DNA from: Planctomycetota bacterium
Lineage (GTDB): Bacteria; Planctomycetota; MHYJ01; JACQXL01; JACQZI01
Reading direction: 5' to 3'
Length of the DNA stretch: 64,000 nt
Assembly: GCA_016207825.1 (NCBI GenBank)
Contig: JACQZI010000005.1
Coordinates: forward strand, 124,001 to 188,000
Part shown: piece after piece, positions 8,514 to 17,368 of the stretch
Layout of the letters: each line of letters starts with the position of its first letter
How positions within the stretch are numbered: position 1 is the stretch's first letter
The notes under the pieces: model-generated
The model's input: only the letters and a program-made list of their open reading frames with translations
What the model was told of the DNA's origin: nothing
The model's database searches: none
Position numbers and translations under genes: made by a program

Positions 8514-10862
8514 ATGAAGAAAATATTGTGGCTTTTATTAGCGGCATTATGCCTGGCATTTAATACGGCGTCGGCTCAGGAGGAAAGCGACATCATAGGC
8601 TCCGGTGACCCGGACAGCAAGGGCAACAAAACATGGACTTCCGGGGAATGGGGTTTCGAAATAACCCTGCCGGCCGAATGGAAAACGATTAAGTACCCCG
8701 CCGGGAAAAGCGCTCTCGCCCTGGATTTCGAAAACGAGGACAAATCTGTCACGGGATATATCGCCGTGGAAAAATATGACGGAAGATGCGATGATTACAT
8801 TAATTCTATCATATCCCCGCTGATTGAGCAGTATAAAATCAAAATACTTGAAAAACCGGAAGGCGAAAAAGATTCCACTATCGTTTACACCTCAGTTGTC
8901 GGCGAAGACAAAAGTAAGCATTACTGGCGTGTCATCGACGAGCAAGGGGAAAAAATACGCGTGGGATTCACCTGTAAAAGAAGCGAATATGACGATTACG
9001 CGGAAACTTTTGAAACTTGTGCCGCTACTTTAAAAAGCGTCCAGAAAAAAGAAACTGACGAGCCTTCATCAGCCGGAGATAAAACATGGTCAAGCGATAA
9101 ATGGGGCTTCGAGCTTACCATCCCGGAAGACTGGAATATGGAAATTCGTGAATCCGCTCTGGGCACCCTGGTTGCTACTTTTTCCGGCGCCAAAGGAAAA
9201 ATTGAGGGGCTCATCACTATTGCCGAATGGAAAGACGGCTGCGATGCTTATCTTAATAATATTATTGAAACCCTGAAAGACCCCAACAATAATTATGAAA
9301 TTGAAGTGATAAAAAAGCCGCTGGGCAAAACCGACGCAACTATCATCTATACGATCTCCGATTCGGAAAGCAAGCGCCAATACTACCAGCGGGCTATTGA
9401 TATCGGCGGATTTATCCTGCGTGTTGATTTCGATAGCGAAAAGGCTTCCTTTAGCAAATACCGCGATACATTCGAAAGATGCGCCGCCACCTTGAAAAGT
9501 ATCCCCGAAAAGCAAATAAACACGCCCATTGAAACTGAAGATAAAACCTGGTCCAGCGAAAAATGGGGGTTCAGACTAACCCTACCGGCTGACTGGAACA
9601 TGGAAATTTATGACCGGGCCAAGGATGAAGTAACGGTGGCGTTTGCTTCCGATAGCAAAGAAATCAGAGGCTGCGCAATTAATGTCGAAAGGGGCGAAGC
9701 CACCTGCGTCGAATATCTTAATGCCAGCCTGGACAATCTTAAGAAAAAGCTGGAAGTCAAAATCCTGAAAAAGCCTTCCGGAAATGACGACGAGGCGACG
9801 GCAATATACACCGCCGTAGTACAAGACACCACTTTCCAGTATTATGCGCGCGTAATTAGGGCGGATGATACCATCTTAACTGTTTGCTTCCTTACGGAAA
9901 AAAAATATTACGCTGAAACCAGCGATATGTTCGAGAAATATGCCGCCACACTTAAACCCCTGTCCGATACACCCAAACAAAAGCCTAAGGATAAAACCTG
10001 GTCCAGCAAAAAATGGGGGTTTGAACTCTCTCTGCCGGGCGACTGGAAAATAGTTATATTGGATAATATAGACGGGACCATCGTAACCAGGTTTGAAAAT
10101 GAAACAAACGGAATTTACGGAATTGTCACCACCAGCGATTTTGAAGGCGGCGCTGATGACTACCTAAAAGATATCATGGAAGGGCTCAAGGAGAGCGAAG
10201 ATACGGAAATCGTAGTTAAACCAAAAGGCAAGCAAAGTGCCACCTTGGTTTACATATGCGATGTAAGCGGCACAGACTACGAATATTACGCCCATGCTAT
10301 AGACGTTGACGGCAATAAAAAACTCCGGGTTGTCTTTTATTGCGTGGAAAAAATATACGATAAATACAGCGAACTATTCGAAAAATACTCCAGCACCCTT
10401 AAACCACTGGCCGACACACCCAAACAAAAACCTAAGGATAAAACCTGGTCCAGCGAGAAATGGGGATTTGAAATTAATCTACCGGCTGAATGGAAAATGG
10501 ATATTCTGGATAAAGCCGACGGCTCTCTCATCGCGGAGTTTTCCAATGATGCCGCCGGCATTTATGGACTCATTACCAAAAGTGAATTTGAAGGCGGCGC
10601 TGATGACTACCTGAAAGGCGTTCTGGATGGTCTTAAGAACGATGGCGAAGTTGAAGTCGTGGTAAAACCGAAAGGCAAAAGAAGAGCTACTCTAGTTTAT
10701 ATATGCGATATAAACGGCACAGACTACGAATATTACGCCCATGCAATAGATGCTGATGGAACTAAGTTCCGAATTGTCTTTTATTGCCCAAAAACGATCT
10801 ACGATAACTACAGCGATACTTTCGAAAAATACGCCGATACGTTCAACACCCTTGATGAATAA
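8514..10862 (+). CDS. Secreted protein of five tandem ~150-residue repeats
   Basis: 782 residues from the ATG at 8514, which has AAAGGAGG just upstream. Residues 1-22 are a signal peptide (MKKILWLLLAALCLAFNTAS, then AQ). Five copies of one module follow, each opening with KTWxSxxWGFxxxxPxxW at residues about 39, 190, 344, 494 and 643. Each has a middle ADDYL or CDxYLN segment, a KPxGK segment, and ends FEKYAATLK-like. The opening resembles PsbP/DUF1795-type lipid- or membrane-associated modules, but the match is too weak to name a function. Repeats 4 and 5 share a nearly identical linker (DTPKQKPKD) and long identical stretches, so they duplicated recently. It stands alone, divergent from the ribosomal operon. 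Function unknown; exported to periplasm or outside. Confidence 0.88.
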   Translation: MKKILWLLLAALCLAFNTASAQEESDIIGSGDPDSKGNKTWTSGEWGFEITLPAEWKTIKYPAGKSALALDFENEDKSVTGYIAVEKYDGRCDDYINSIISPLIEQYKIKILEKPEGEKDSTIVYTSVVGEDKSKHYWRVIDEQGEKIRVGFTCKRSEYDDYAETFETCAATLKSVQKKETDEPSSAGDKTWSSDKWGFELTIPEDWNMEIRESALGTLVATFSGAKGKIEGLITIAEWKDGCDAYLNNIIETLKDPNNNYEIEVIKKPLGKTDATIIYTISDSESKRQYYQRAIDIGGFILRVDFDSEKASFSKYRDTFERCAATLKSIPEKQINTPIETEDKTWSSEKWGFRLTLPADWNMEIYDRAKDEVTVAFASDSKEIRGCAINVERGEATCVEYLNASLDNLKKKLEVKILKKPSGNDDEATAIYTAVVQDTTFQYYARVIRADDTILTVCFLTEKKYYAETSDMFEKYAATLKPLSDTPKQKPKDKTWSSKKWGFELSLPGDWKIVILDNIDGTIVTRFENETNGIYGIVTTSDFEGGADDYLKDIMEGLKESEDTEIVVKPKGKQSATLVYICDVSGTDYEYYAHAIDVDGNKKLRVVFYCVEKIYDKYSELFEKYSSTLKPLADTPKQKPKDKTWSSEKWGFEINLPAEWKMDILDKADGSLIAEFSNDAAGIYGLITKSEFEGGADDYLKGVLDGLKNDGEVEVVVKPKGKRRATLVYICDINGTDYEYYAHAIDADGTKFRIVFYCPKTIYDNYSDTFEKYADTFNTLDE

Positions 10863-10913
10863 AAACACGGTGGCTTGGCGAATAAAAATCGGTTATTATG
10901 GCGTGGGGCATTA

Positions 10914-11648
10914 TCAGGAAGTCAGCTTTTGCTCAATGATAGCGCCCAGATAATCAAACCCGAACATCTTATTGCAGAAATCGGATACACCCAGCTTGGT
11001 CAGTTTATCTTTTGTTTCTGCACTTAGATAGCCGCTTACGACTATAACAGGCAAATTAGGTTTAAATTCCTTCGCCGTTTTGATCATCTCCTCATATTCT
11101 GTATCGGGTATTTCGGTTTCTATTATTAGAATGCTTGCCGGATTGGTTTTCAGGTGATCCAGAATATCTTTAGCACTCGCAAAACTGATTGCTTCCCGGT
11201 TCTTTTGGCTCAGGTATCCGACCAGGTTTTTTCCGAATTCCGGCCGACTGGATATTACCAACACCCGCGGTTTTAAGACGTTAAACAAACTCATGGCGGC
11301 TTGTCTGTCTTTCGCAATGGTAAAATACTGGGTTATCCCAAGCTTGGCAAACATCTTCATTACTTCGGGCATGGGATTAATCAATATAATATTGCCGTTC
11401 TTTTCCCTGATTAACCGAAGCTTGCTCAAGAAAACCCCTACCCCAGCGCTGCTTATCCGGTCTATCCGGGATAAATCCACGATGAATTTATAAATATGCT
11501 GGTTTATCAGCGGGTCAAAAACCCTTTCAAGCTGCATATAAGAAAAATTATCCAGAACCCCGGAAAGCAGAATGGTGGTAACGCCTTCCTGTTCCTGGCG
11601 GATATTGACTTCTAATAACTCAGGAGACGGTTTGTTTAATTCTTCCAT
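10914..11648 (-). CDS. STAS domain fused to a degenerate receiver domain
   Basis: 244 residues. Residues about 10-115 are a STAS (anti-sigma-factor antagonist) domain with FIVDLSRIDRISSAGVGVFL; Ser66/Ser67 match the phospho-switch serine of SpoIIAA-like proteins. Residues 126-244 have a response-regulator fold, but the acidic pair is Ser133-Ser134, the phospho-acceptor Asp is Glu177 (IIETEIPD), and Lys227 is kept while the following Pro is Met. The receiver should therefore not be phosphorylated at the normal site. Inference: a partner-switch regulator where the second domain acts as a fixed docking module. It converges with the five-repeat gene; its kinase and phosphatase are not in the window. 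Confidence 0.85.
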   Translation of the reverse strand: MEELNKPSPELLEVNIRQEQEGVTTILLSGVLDNFSYMQLERVFDPLINQHIYKFIVDLSRIDRISSAGVGVFLSKLRLIREKNGNIILINPMPEVMKMFAKLGITQYFTIAKDRQAAMSLFNVLKPRVLVISSRPEFGKNLVGYLSQKNREAISFASAKDILDHLKTNPASILIIETEIPDTEYEEMIKTAKEFKPNLPVIVVSGYLSAETKDKLTKLGVSDFCNKMFGFDYLGAIIEQKLTS

Positions 11649-11668
11649 GGACCAAAGCCTTTATAGGC

Positions 11669-11697
11669 ATACTACCCGATTTTTATGACATTGTCAA
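11669..11697 (-). promoter_or_regulatory. Promoter of the STAS/pseudo-receiver gene
   Basis: TTGACA at 11692-11697 (minus sense), 17-bp spacer, TAGTAT at 11669-11674. The predicted leader is about 13 bases, with only a weak AAAGG as ribosome-binding site. Confidence 0.7.
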
Positions 11698-11822
11698 TAT
11701 TTTATTTGGTCCTAAACAAATATTTTAGTTTTCAATTGTATAAAATAAAAGCACCGTCCCTTATGAGAACCAAATTAATCCCTGGTTTTATGCTTCTATA
11801 CGACGGCCTAATCAGGGTGCGA

Positions 11823-12221
11823 TTACGAAGCGGTTATTATACTCAATGCTTTGTCGTTATTTTTGGTAGATAAAACCAGAACCGCCATATCACTCCAGGC
11901 CGTGGCGTAGCAATAATTAATCTCAATTCCCACATCGCCTATCTTCTTGGCTATCGGCGCCAGTGTTCCGGGTTTGTTACCGATATTTACCAGCAGCACA
12001 TCTGTTTCGGTCACTCCGTATCCTAACTTTTTTAAGGCATCGCCGGCTTTGGCGTTATTCGAAGTGAGCATACGAAAATAGCCCTTGTCTTTTTCTCCCC
12101 AGGCAGATAAAGTAATAAAATTTGCCCCGGCGGCGGATACGGCTCCGGTTACTTTTCCTAAAGCGCCCACCTCGTTAGGCGTGGTTACCAAGAGTTCCTT
12201 TCCTTTTGTTACGTGCGGCAT
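11823..12221 (-). CDS. Tandem ACT-domain protein
   Basis: 132 residues made of two ACT-type ligand-binding domains, residues about 8-65 (LLVTTPNEVGALGKVTGAVS) and 75-130 (VLLVNIGNKPGTLAPIAKKI). ACT domains bind amino acids and regulate metabolic enzymes; this free-standing form has no catalytic part. The start ATG has AGGAGGGG six bases upstream. It is monocistronic with its own promoter. The ligand cannot be deduced. Confidence 0.9.
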   Translation of the reverse strand: MPHVTKGKELLVTTPNEVGALGKVTGAVSAAGANFITLSAWGEKDKGYFRMLTSNNAKAGDALKKLGYGVTETDVLLVNIGNKPGTLAPIAKKIGDVGIEINYCYATAWSDMAVLVLSTKNNDKALSIITAS

Positions 12222-12278
12222 TGTTTGTCCCCTCCTATAATATTAGAACGTTGATTTTATCAATAATCGGCTATACTG

Positions 12279-12307
12279 ATTTTACTCTTGTGCGCTAAAA
12301 TAGTCAA
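12279..12307 (-). promoter_or_regulatory. Promoter of the ACT-domain gene
   Basis: TTGACT at 12302-12307 (minus sense), 17-bp spacer, TAAAAT at 12279-12284; a leader of about 50 bases carries the strong Shine-Dalgarno site. Confidence 0.7.
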
Positions 12308-12360
12308 TGTTTTAATGGGGTGCCGGGACTCAGGTTTAGGCTAAGGAGAAGGTGAATGGA

Positions 12361-13470
12361 CTACCTGCGATTAATGCGGCTGCGGACTAAAATATCATTA
12401 CCGATAAGCCTGACTTCCGGGTCTGCCAGCGTGAAAGCGTTTTTCAGGATATCTAATCCTTCCCCTGCAACCGGCGTCTTGGCGTCCCGCCCTCCGATAA
12501 TCTTGGGTGCGATAAAAACCATCACCTCATCAACCAAATCCGCCTCAAAAGCGCTTGCCAGAACCTCACCTCCGCCTTCTATCAACACTTTGTTTATCCC
12601 AAGCTCGGTCAGCTTGCGCGCCAGTTTCAGGAAATTGATCTTACCGCTCACTTCTTCTATCTCAAAAATCTTAACGCCCAACTCAAAGAGTTGTTTAACC
12701 TTTTCCTGGGGCGCGTTCGGGGAAATGACCACATGGGTTTCCGCCTGTTTCAGGGTCTTGACTATCTCGCTGTCCGGCGGCAGCCGCGCGAAACTGTCCA
12801 GGATAATGCGCCGCGGATTGTTCTTGGCGCCTTCCCTTCCCAAAAGCTTCGGGTTATCCTTAAGAATCGTGCCGATTCCCACCATTATCGCGCCCATCTT
12901 TTCCCTGAACTCGTGGGAAAACGAGCGGGATTCTTCCGAAGAAATCCATTTGGAATCGCCGCTCCGGGTGGCGGTTTTGCCGTCCACGGTCATCGCCCAT
13001 TTGGCGATAAAATACGGCAGGCCTTCGGTATGGAGCTTGAAGAACGGCGCATTTAATAGGCGCGCCTTGCGTTCGCCGATGCCTTCCACCACGTCAATGC
13101 CGGCATTGCGTAATATCGTCACGCCTTTGCCCGCGGTGACAGGATTCGGGTCGCGCACGGAAAAGACCACCTTGCCTATCTTGGCTTTTATAATGGCATC
13201 CACGCATGGAGGCGTCTTGCCGAAATGTGCGCATGGCTCGATATTAATATATAATGTCGCACCTTCAACAGACTCTTTGGTGTTATTGAAAGCGTTGATT
13301 TCCGCGTGAGGGCCGCCGAAATGTTCATGCCAGCCTTCGCTTATCACCTTGTCATCCCGGACGATGACCGCACCAACCATCGGGTTGGGCTCAACCATGC
13401 CCTCGCCCCTGGCGGCCAGTTCCATCGCCCTGTTAATGTATTTTTGATGCAGTTCTAAATCTTCCGGCAT
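12361..13470 (-). CDS. ribD: Bifunctional riboflavin biosynthesis deaminase/reductase RibD
   Basis: 369 residues. The N-terminal deaminase has the zinc motif PHAEINAF (His55, Glu57) and PCAHFGKTPPC around residues 79-89. The C-terminal reductase follows from about residue 148, with AKWAMTVDGKTATRSGDSKW and GIGTILKDNPKLL, then VLIEGGGEVLASAF. It deaminates and then reduces the pyrimidine intermediate formed from GTP. Other riboflavin genes are not adjacent. It starts 9 bases after the potassium channel gene ends, so the two are probably co-transcribed. Confidence 0.96.
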   Translation of the reverse strand: MPEDLELHQKYINRAMELAARGEGMVEPNPMVGAVIVRDDKVISEGWHEHFGGPHAEINAFNNTKESVEGATLYINIEPCAHFGKTPPCVDAIIKAKIGKVVFSVRDPNPVTAGKGVTILRNAGIDVVEGIGERKARLLNAPFFKLHTEGLPYFIAKWAMTVDGKTATRSGDSKWISSEESRSFSHEFREKMGAIMVGIGTILKDNPKLLGREGAKNNPRRIILDSFARLPPDSEIVKTLKQAETHVVISPNAPQEKVKQLFELGVKIFEIEEVSGKINFLKLARKLTELGINKVLIEGGGEVLASAFEADLVDEVMVFIAPKIIGGRDAKTPVAGEGLDILKNAFTLADPEVRLIGNDILVRSRINRR

Positions 13471-13479
13471 AATTATTCT

Positions 13480-14490
13480 TTACGAATGAATAAACTCAGC
13501 CGCTCCCTTGATTTTAGCGACATCGCCCAGAGCGACTACTATATTGCCTTCTTTCAGAATTGTATCCGCCGGCGGGTTATACACTATCTCGTCGGTATCC
13601 GGTCTCATAACCGCCAGTATCAGCAATCCGAATTTATCACGAAAAGGTGTTTCCGCCAGTTTCTTGCCGATTATGGACGCATTCTTCCTGACGATGATTT
13701 CCTCAATCCTGAATGTCCGCTCGGTCTGCCTGAGCATTGTATCCAGGAATTTAACCGCATAAGGCCTGACCATTTCAGAAGCCATCCTCAATCCGCCGAT
13801 TGCCGAAGGCGCCACCACGGAATCCGCCCCCACTTTCTTAAGCTTATTGATGGCTTTATCCTCCACACCCAAAGCTACCACCCGTACTTTGCTGTTATAT
13901 TGCTTGGTCATAACCGTGACATAAAGATTATCCTTATCCGAAGGCAGCACCGTGACAACCCCCAGGGCCCGTTCTACTCCGGCCGCCAAGAGCGATTCGT
14001 CATCCGTGGCATCACCTTTAATGTAAAGAAGATTCGGGATAGCCGCCGCCAGCTTTTCCAGCGCCTCCTGGTCAACATCAATCACCACAAATGGATGGAG
14101 TGTCTTTGCCAGTTCCTGGATAACATGCCTCCCGTTCTCCCCTGCCCCGCAGATAATGTAATGGTCTGATAACTTGCTGATGTCTTTATTCATTTTACGT
14201 CTCCTTAATGAACCTGTTAATTCTATTTCCAAAATTGACGCTGCCAAGAGCGATGTGATAACGGCAATCGTCACGAGCGAAAGAACGATGAATACGATGG
14301 TAAAAACCCTGCCACCCGGGCTGTGGGAAAGGTCTATTATTTCTCCGTATCCGACCGTGCCGGCGGTGATTACCGTCATGTATAAAGAATCCAGAAAGTT
14401 TCCGCTAATATACCAATAACCAATCGTCCCGACAGCCAGGACAACCAGTAATAAGCTTATACCGAGAATAATTCTGTTACGTATATTCAT
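13480..14490 (-). CDS. Two-helix potassium channel with RCK (TrkA-N/TrkA-C) domains
   Basis: 336 residues. A first membrane helix (residues about 7-28), a pore with selectivity filter TVGYG at 45-49, and a second helix (about 62-90) make a KcsA-like pore. The RCK domain follows with the NAD-type motif CGAGENG near 114 and VVIDVDQEAL; a TrkA-C domain occupies about 240-336. This is the MthK type of ligand-gated K+ channel in the inner membrane. It lies between miaB and ribD. Confidence 0.93.
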   Translation of the reverse strand: MNIRNRIILGISLLLVVLAVGTIGYWYISGNFLDSLYMTVITAGTVGYGEIIDLSHSPGGRVFTIVFIVLSLVTIAVITSLLAASILEIELTGSLRRRKMNKDISKLSDHYIICGAGENGRHVIQELAKTLHPFVVIDVDQEALEKLAAAIPNLLYIKGDATDDESLLAAGVERALGVVTVLPSDKDNLYVTVMTKQYNSKVRVVALGVEDKAINKLKKVGADSVVAPSAIGGLRMASEMVRPYAVKFLDTMLRQTERTFRIEEIIVRKNASIIGKKLAETPFRDKFGLLILAVMRPDTDEIVYNPPADTILKEGNIVVALGDVAKIKGAAEFIHS

Positions 14491-14570
14491 TGTTTATTGC
14501 CTATTTTGCAGGACGCTAGCATGGCAAATTATGCAATAAAACCGCCTCAAAGTAAAGGAAAAAAGTCTTG

Positions 14571-15863
14571 TCAGGTCAACTCACCGCGCAGGCTTAAGGC
14601 GGTGGATGAGGTTATTTTAATCTTAACCAGTTGTCCCGTTAAATCATCAGTAGAATTGAATATCACGATATGATTCTGCATTGTGCGCCCAGTCTGGGTC
14701 ATTACATTGGTTTTGCTCCTGCCTTCAGCCAGTATTTCCACCTCTTTTCCGACCAAAAGCCTGTTTTTCTCCTCAGATATCTTGCCCTGTATATCCAAAA
14801 GTATCTTGTTCCTTTCCTGTTTTACCTTATAAGGCACATCATCGGCCATTTTATCCGCCGCGGTTCCGGGTCGGGAAGAATACTTAAAGACAAAGCTGTT
14901 AAGGAATCCCACTTCCCTGATAAGGCTTGCCGTATCCTCAAAATCCGCTTCGGTCTCTCCCGGAAAACCGACGATAAAATCGCTGGCGATTTCTATTCCT
15001 GGCACGATTCCCCTCGCCTTTTCCGCGAGCTTTAGGTAATCGCCCCTTGTATACTTCCGGTTCATCGCCTTAAGTATTTTATCCGAGCCGGATTGCGCCG
15101 GCATATGTAGATGCGGGCAGACCTTGGGCAAATCCTTTATCGCCTTAAAAATATCTTCGGTCGTATAAGCCGGGTGCGAAGTGACAAAGCGGATTCGTTT
15201 AATTCTAACCATCTCATGGACCGCCTTAAGGAGATGCGAAAGCTTACTACCACGGTCGGCATAGGAGCTGATGCACTGTCCAAGCAGGATAATCTCCTTG
15301 GCGCCTTTCTCGGAAAGCATTTTCGCTTCATTGACTATTTCCCCCAACGGGCGGCTGGTCTCTTTTCCACGGACATAAGGCACCACGCAATAACTGCAGA
15401 AATTATTGCATCCCTTCATCGCCAGGACGTATGCCGAAAGGCTGCCAAGCGTACGGATTGGGCTTTTGCCGGCTGATTCGCCGTCCCCGGTTTTAATAAT
15501 CCTGCTCCTGGTTTGGATTATTTCATCTATCGTATCGGAAATAGCCTCTTCCTGATTCGGCCCGCAGACGATATCGAGAAACGGTATTTTATCCAAGGCG
15601 TTTGCCTTTTCCTTTTCCGCCATGCAACCGACCAATCCGATAATGAGGCGCGGATTCTTATCCTTAAGCGGCTTAAGCATGCGCAGATTATCATACACCT
15701 TGTCTTCCGCGTGCTTCCTGACACTGCAGGTATTGAAAAGAATGACGTCGGCGTCTTTCTCGGTATCGGTTTGCTTATGCCCTTTGGACAGGAATTGCTC
15801 CAGCATAAGCTCCGAATCCAGCTTATTCATCTGGCAGCCAAAAGTCCTTATATAGATGTTCAT
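14571..15863 (-). CDS. miaB: tRNA-2-methylthio-N6-dimethylallyladenosine synthase
   Basis: 430 residues. The UPF0004 domain has three cysteines (TFGCQMNKLDSE, FNTCSVRKHAEDK, LVGCMAEKEK); the radical-SAM site is CNNFCSYCVVPYVRG near residue 150, followed by a short TRAM domain at the end. It methylthiolates A37 of tRNAs reading UNN codons and needs two Fe-S clusters. The family is clear; MiaB rather than MtaB or RimO is chosen because of the GCQMN start and the overall length. Confidence 0.93.
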   Translation of the reverse strand: MNIYIRTFGCQMNKLDSELMLEQFLSKGHKQTDTEKDADVILFNTCSVRKHAEDKVYDNLRMLKPLKDKNPRLIIGLVGCMAEKEKANALDKIPFLDIVCGPNQEEAISDTIDEIIQTRSRIIKTGDGESAGKSPIRTLGSLSAYVLAMKGCNNFCSYCVVPYVRGKETSRPLGEIVNEAKMLSEKGAKEIILLGQCISSYADRGSKLSHLLKAVHEMVRIKRIRFVTSHPAYTTEDIFKAIKDLPKVCPHLHMPAQSGSDKILKAMNRKYTRGDYLKLAEKARGIVPGIEIASDFIVGFPGETEADFEDTASLIREVGFLNSFVFKYSSRPGTAADKMADDVPYKVKQERNKILLDIQGKISEEKNRLLVGKEVEILAEGRSKTNVMTQTGRTMQNHIVIFNSTDDLTGQLVKIKITSSTALSLRGELT

Positions 15864-15869
15864 GCATTA

Positions 15870-15929
15870 AAACAACAGGATTAAACGGATTTTACGGATT
15901 ATCAGTGTAATCTGTTAAATCCCGTTGTT
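15870..15929. repeat. ~60-bp imperfect palindrome (AACAAC element) between antiporter and miaB
   Basis: Both ends read inward as AACAACRGGATTWAACRGATT, with a central A/T-rich loop, so the whole unit folds on itself. A half copy (AACAACGGGATTAAACG) lies at 43914-43930. It covers the stop codon of the antiporter gene. Looks like a small non-autonomous dispersed element. Confidence 0.75.
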
Positions 15930-17163
15930 ATTTTCTTTTCGGACGGATGAGTGAAAGAATCGCGTTGCGCCGGTTATGGGAAAGCATTATCATCAGTATT
16001 GACAGCGCGATGTAAAATCCCCCGTAAAAGAGCCGCGCCTTTATTTCAAGGGCCTTCAAATCCGCTTCCGGCATATTCGGGAATATCGAAGGGAAAAGCA
16101 ACGGAATAACCAGCTGGGTGGAAAAGAGTATTAAAAGCGCGAACGCCTCCAGCATGGAAAAACGGAAATTGGAAAGTATGAATATGGCGAAGAGCGATTG
16201 GCCCGCGGTCAGGAATATCTCTTCAATCTGCTGTTTATCCAGCTCCATACCCCAGATTGAGCCGCCGGCTAAAGTATAGGCTATCGGCAGAGAGGCAATA
16301 AGAAGCGTCCACTGGTTGACCTTGGAAGAAATAAGCGTCCCGAGCGATGCCCCGGCCATGGCGCGTGTGGCGAATATTATCGCCACGATAAACTCGGGCG
16401 ATTCCGAAGCCAGCGGCGCCAGCCACTGGACCAGGATAAACTCATCCACCCCCCAGGTCTTTCCGCTGGCGATAAGCCCTTCGGCAAACGGTTCGGCGGA
16501 AATATAAATCGTGAATCCGGAAATGGCAAAGAACGCCAGCGTCACTATACATCTATACAGCCTTGAGCCCTTGCTGAAAAGCTCGACCGGCCCTTCCAGC
16601 TCAGGCTCGACATGGTGCGCCTTGCTTGCCGCGATGATGTAAAATATAAAGATTGCCAGGAGCACGACCGAATCGATTAACTGGATGCTCCCTTTTATCG
16701 GGATGAAAAAGGAATAGAAAGTCGCCGCCAGAAGCGCGAAGAGTTCTATCCGGTGTCCCGGCTCAAGATCGATATGCTTTTTCTTAGTGGCAAACCAGTA
16801 GGCAAAGAGCACCACCGGCCAGCCCAAGCCTATTAAGAGCCTGTTCGCCCCGGTCATATTGGCGGTGGCGTAATGGATGTATTTCGGGTCGGTTCCGGCT
16901 GACCAGGCAAAATATAAATCCACCGCGTATTCAGGGAGCACCGCGATAAGCGCCAGGAACGCCAAGGCCAAGGTTTGTGGTATTTCCATCTGGGCAAGCT
17001 CCGCCGCCCAGGAAAGCATAAACGCCGCGCCGAAGATTGCCAAGCCCGGAACCAGCGCCTCCCAACCGGGACCCAAGTGAATCCCGAGCGCCTTTAAAAC
17101 GGTCTGCTGTCCGATTAATCCCAAGGACACAACCAGCCACAAAATATGCTTAAAGCGTTCCAT
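15928..17163 (-). CDS. Sodium/calcium exchanger family membrane protein
   Basis: 411 residues with about ten membrane segments. Two inverted alpha-repeat motifs are visible: LPEYAVDLYFA...ATANMTGANRLLIGLGWP (residues about 85-117) and LASESPEFIVAII...GTLISSKVNQWTLLI (about 240-275). These carry the acidic and polar residues that coordinate ions in CaCA-family antiporters. The ion specificity cannot be told. Its promoter is so near the ATG that the mRNA should be leaderless. miaB follows in the same direction after 64 bases. Confidence 0.88.
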   Translation of the reverse strand: MERFKHILWLVVSLGLIGQQTVLKALGIHLGPGWEALVPGLAIFGAAFMLSWAAELAQMEIPQTLALAFLALIAVLPEYAVDLYFAWSAGTDPKYIHYATANMTGANRLLIGLGWPVVLFAYWFATKKKHIDLEPGHRIELFALLAATFYSFFIPIKGSIQLIDSVVLLAIFIFYIIAASKAHHVEPELEGPVELFSKGSRLYRCIVTLAFFAISGFTIYISAEPFAEGLIASGKTWGVDEFILVQWLAPLASESPEFIVAIIFATRAMAGASLGTLISSKVNQWTLLIASLPIAYTLAGGSIWGMELDKQQIEEIFLTAGQSLFAIFILSNFRFSMLEAFALLILFSTQLVIPLLFPSIFPNMPEADLKALEIKARLFYGGFYIALSILMIMLSHNRRNAILSLIRPKRK

Positions 17164-17173
17164 AAAGCCTAAC

Positions 17174-17202
17174 TTTATATCAATTCGCTTTTATTTAGTC
17201 AA
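17174..17202 (-). promoter_or_regulatory. Promoter of the antiporter gene (leaderless type)
   Basis: TTGACT at 17197-17202 (minus sense), 17-bp spacer, TATAAA at 17174-17179. Ten bases separate the -10 box from the ATG at 17163, so transcription should begin 2-4 bases before it. No Shine-Dalgarno site is present. Confidence 0.75.
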
Positions 17203-17221
17203 GTAATCCAGAACCACCATT

Positions 17222-17252
17222 TTCACCGCTAAGGCGCAAAGTACGCAGAAAG
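17222..17252. repeat. Dispersed intergenic repeat arm (CACCGCTAAGGCGCAAAG)
   Basis: Single arm of the repeat family described at 54671-54746. Non-coding. Confidence 0.6.
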
Positions 17253-17290
17253 CATCACGGCTTAAAACCAATTGAAATAACAAAAAGACC

Positions 17291-17318
17291 TTGCAAATCG
17301 TTTTAGCTATTGTATAAT
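17291..17318 (+). promoter_or_regulatory. Promoter of the HEAT-like lipoprotein gene
   Basis: TTGCAA at 17291-17296, 16-bp spacer, TATAAT at 17313-17318. The leader of about 45 bases ends with AAAAGGAG, a normal Shine-Dalgarno site. Confidence 0.7.
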
Positions 17319-17368
17319 ATGCGCTTTAAGCCATTCAAATAACAAGTTTATTAAAAGGAGCGTATGGA

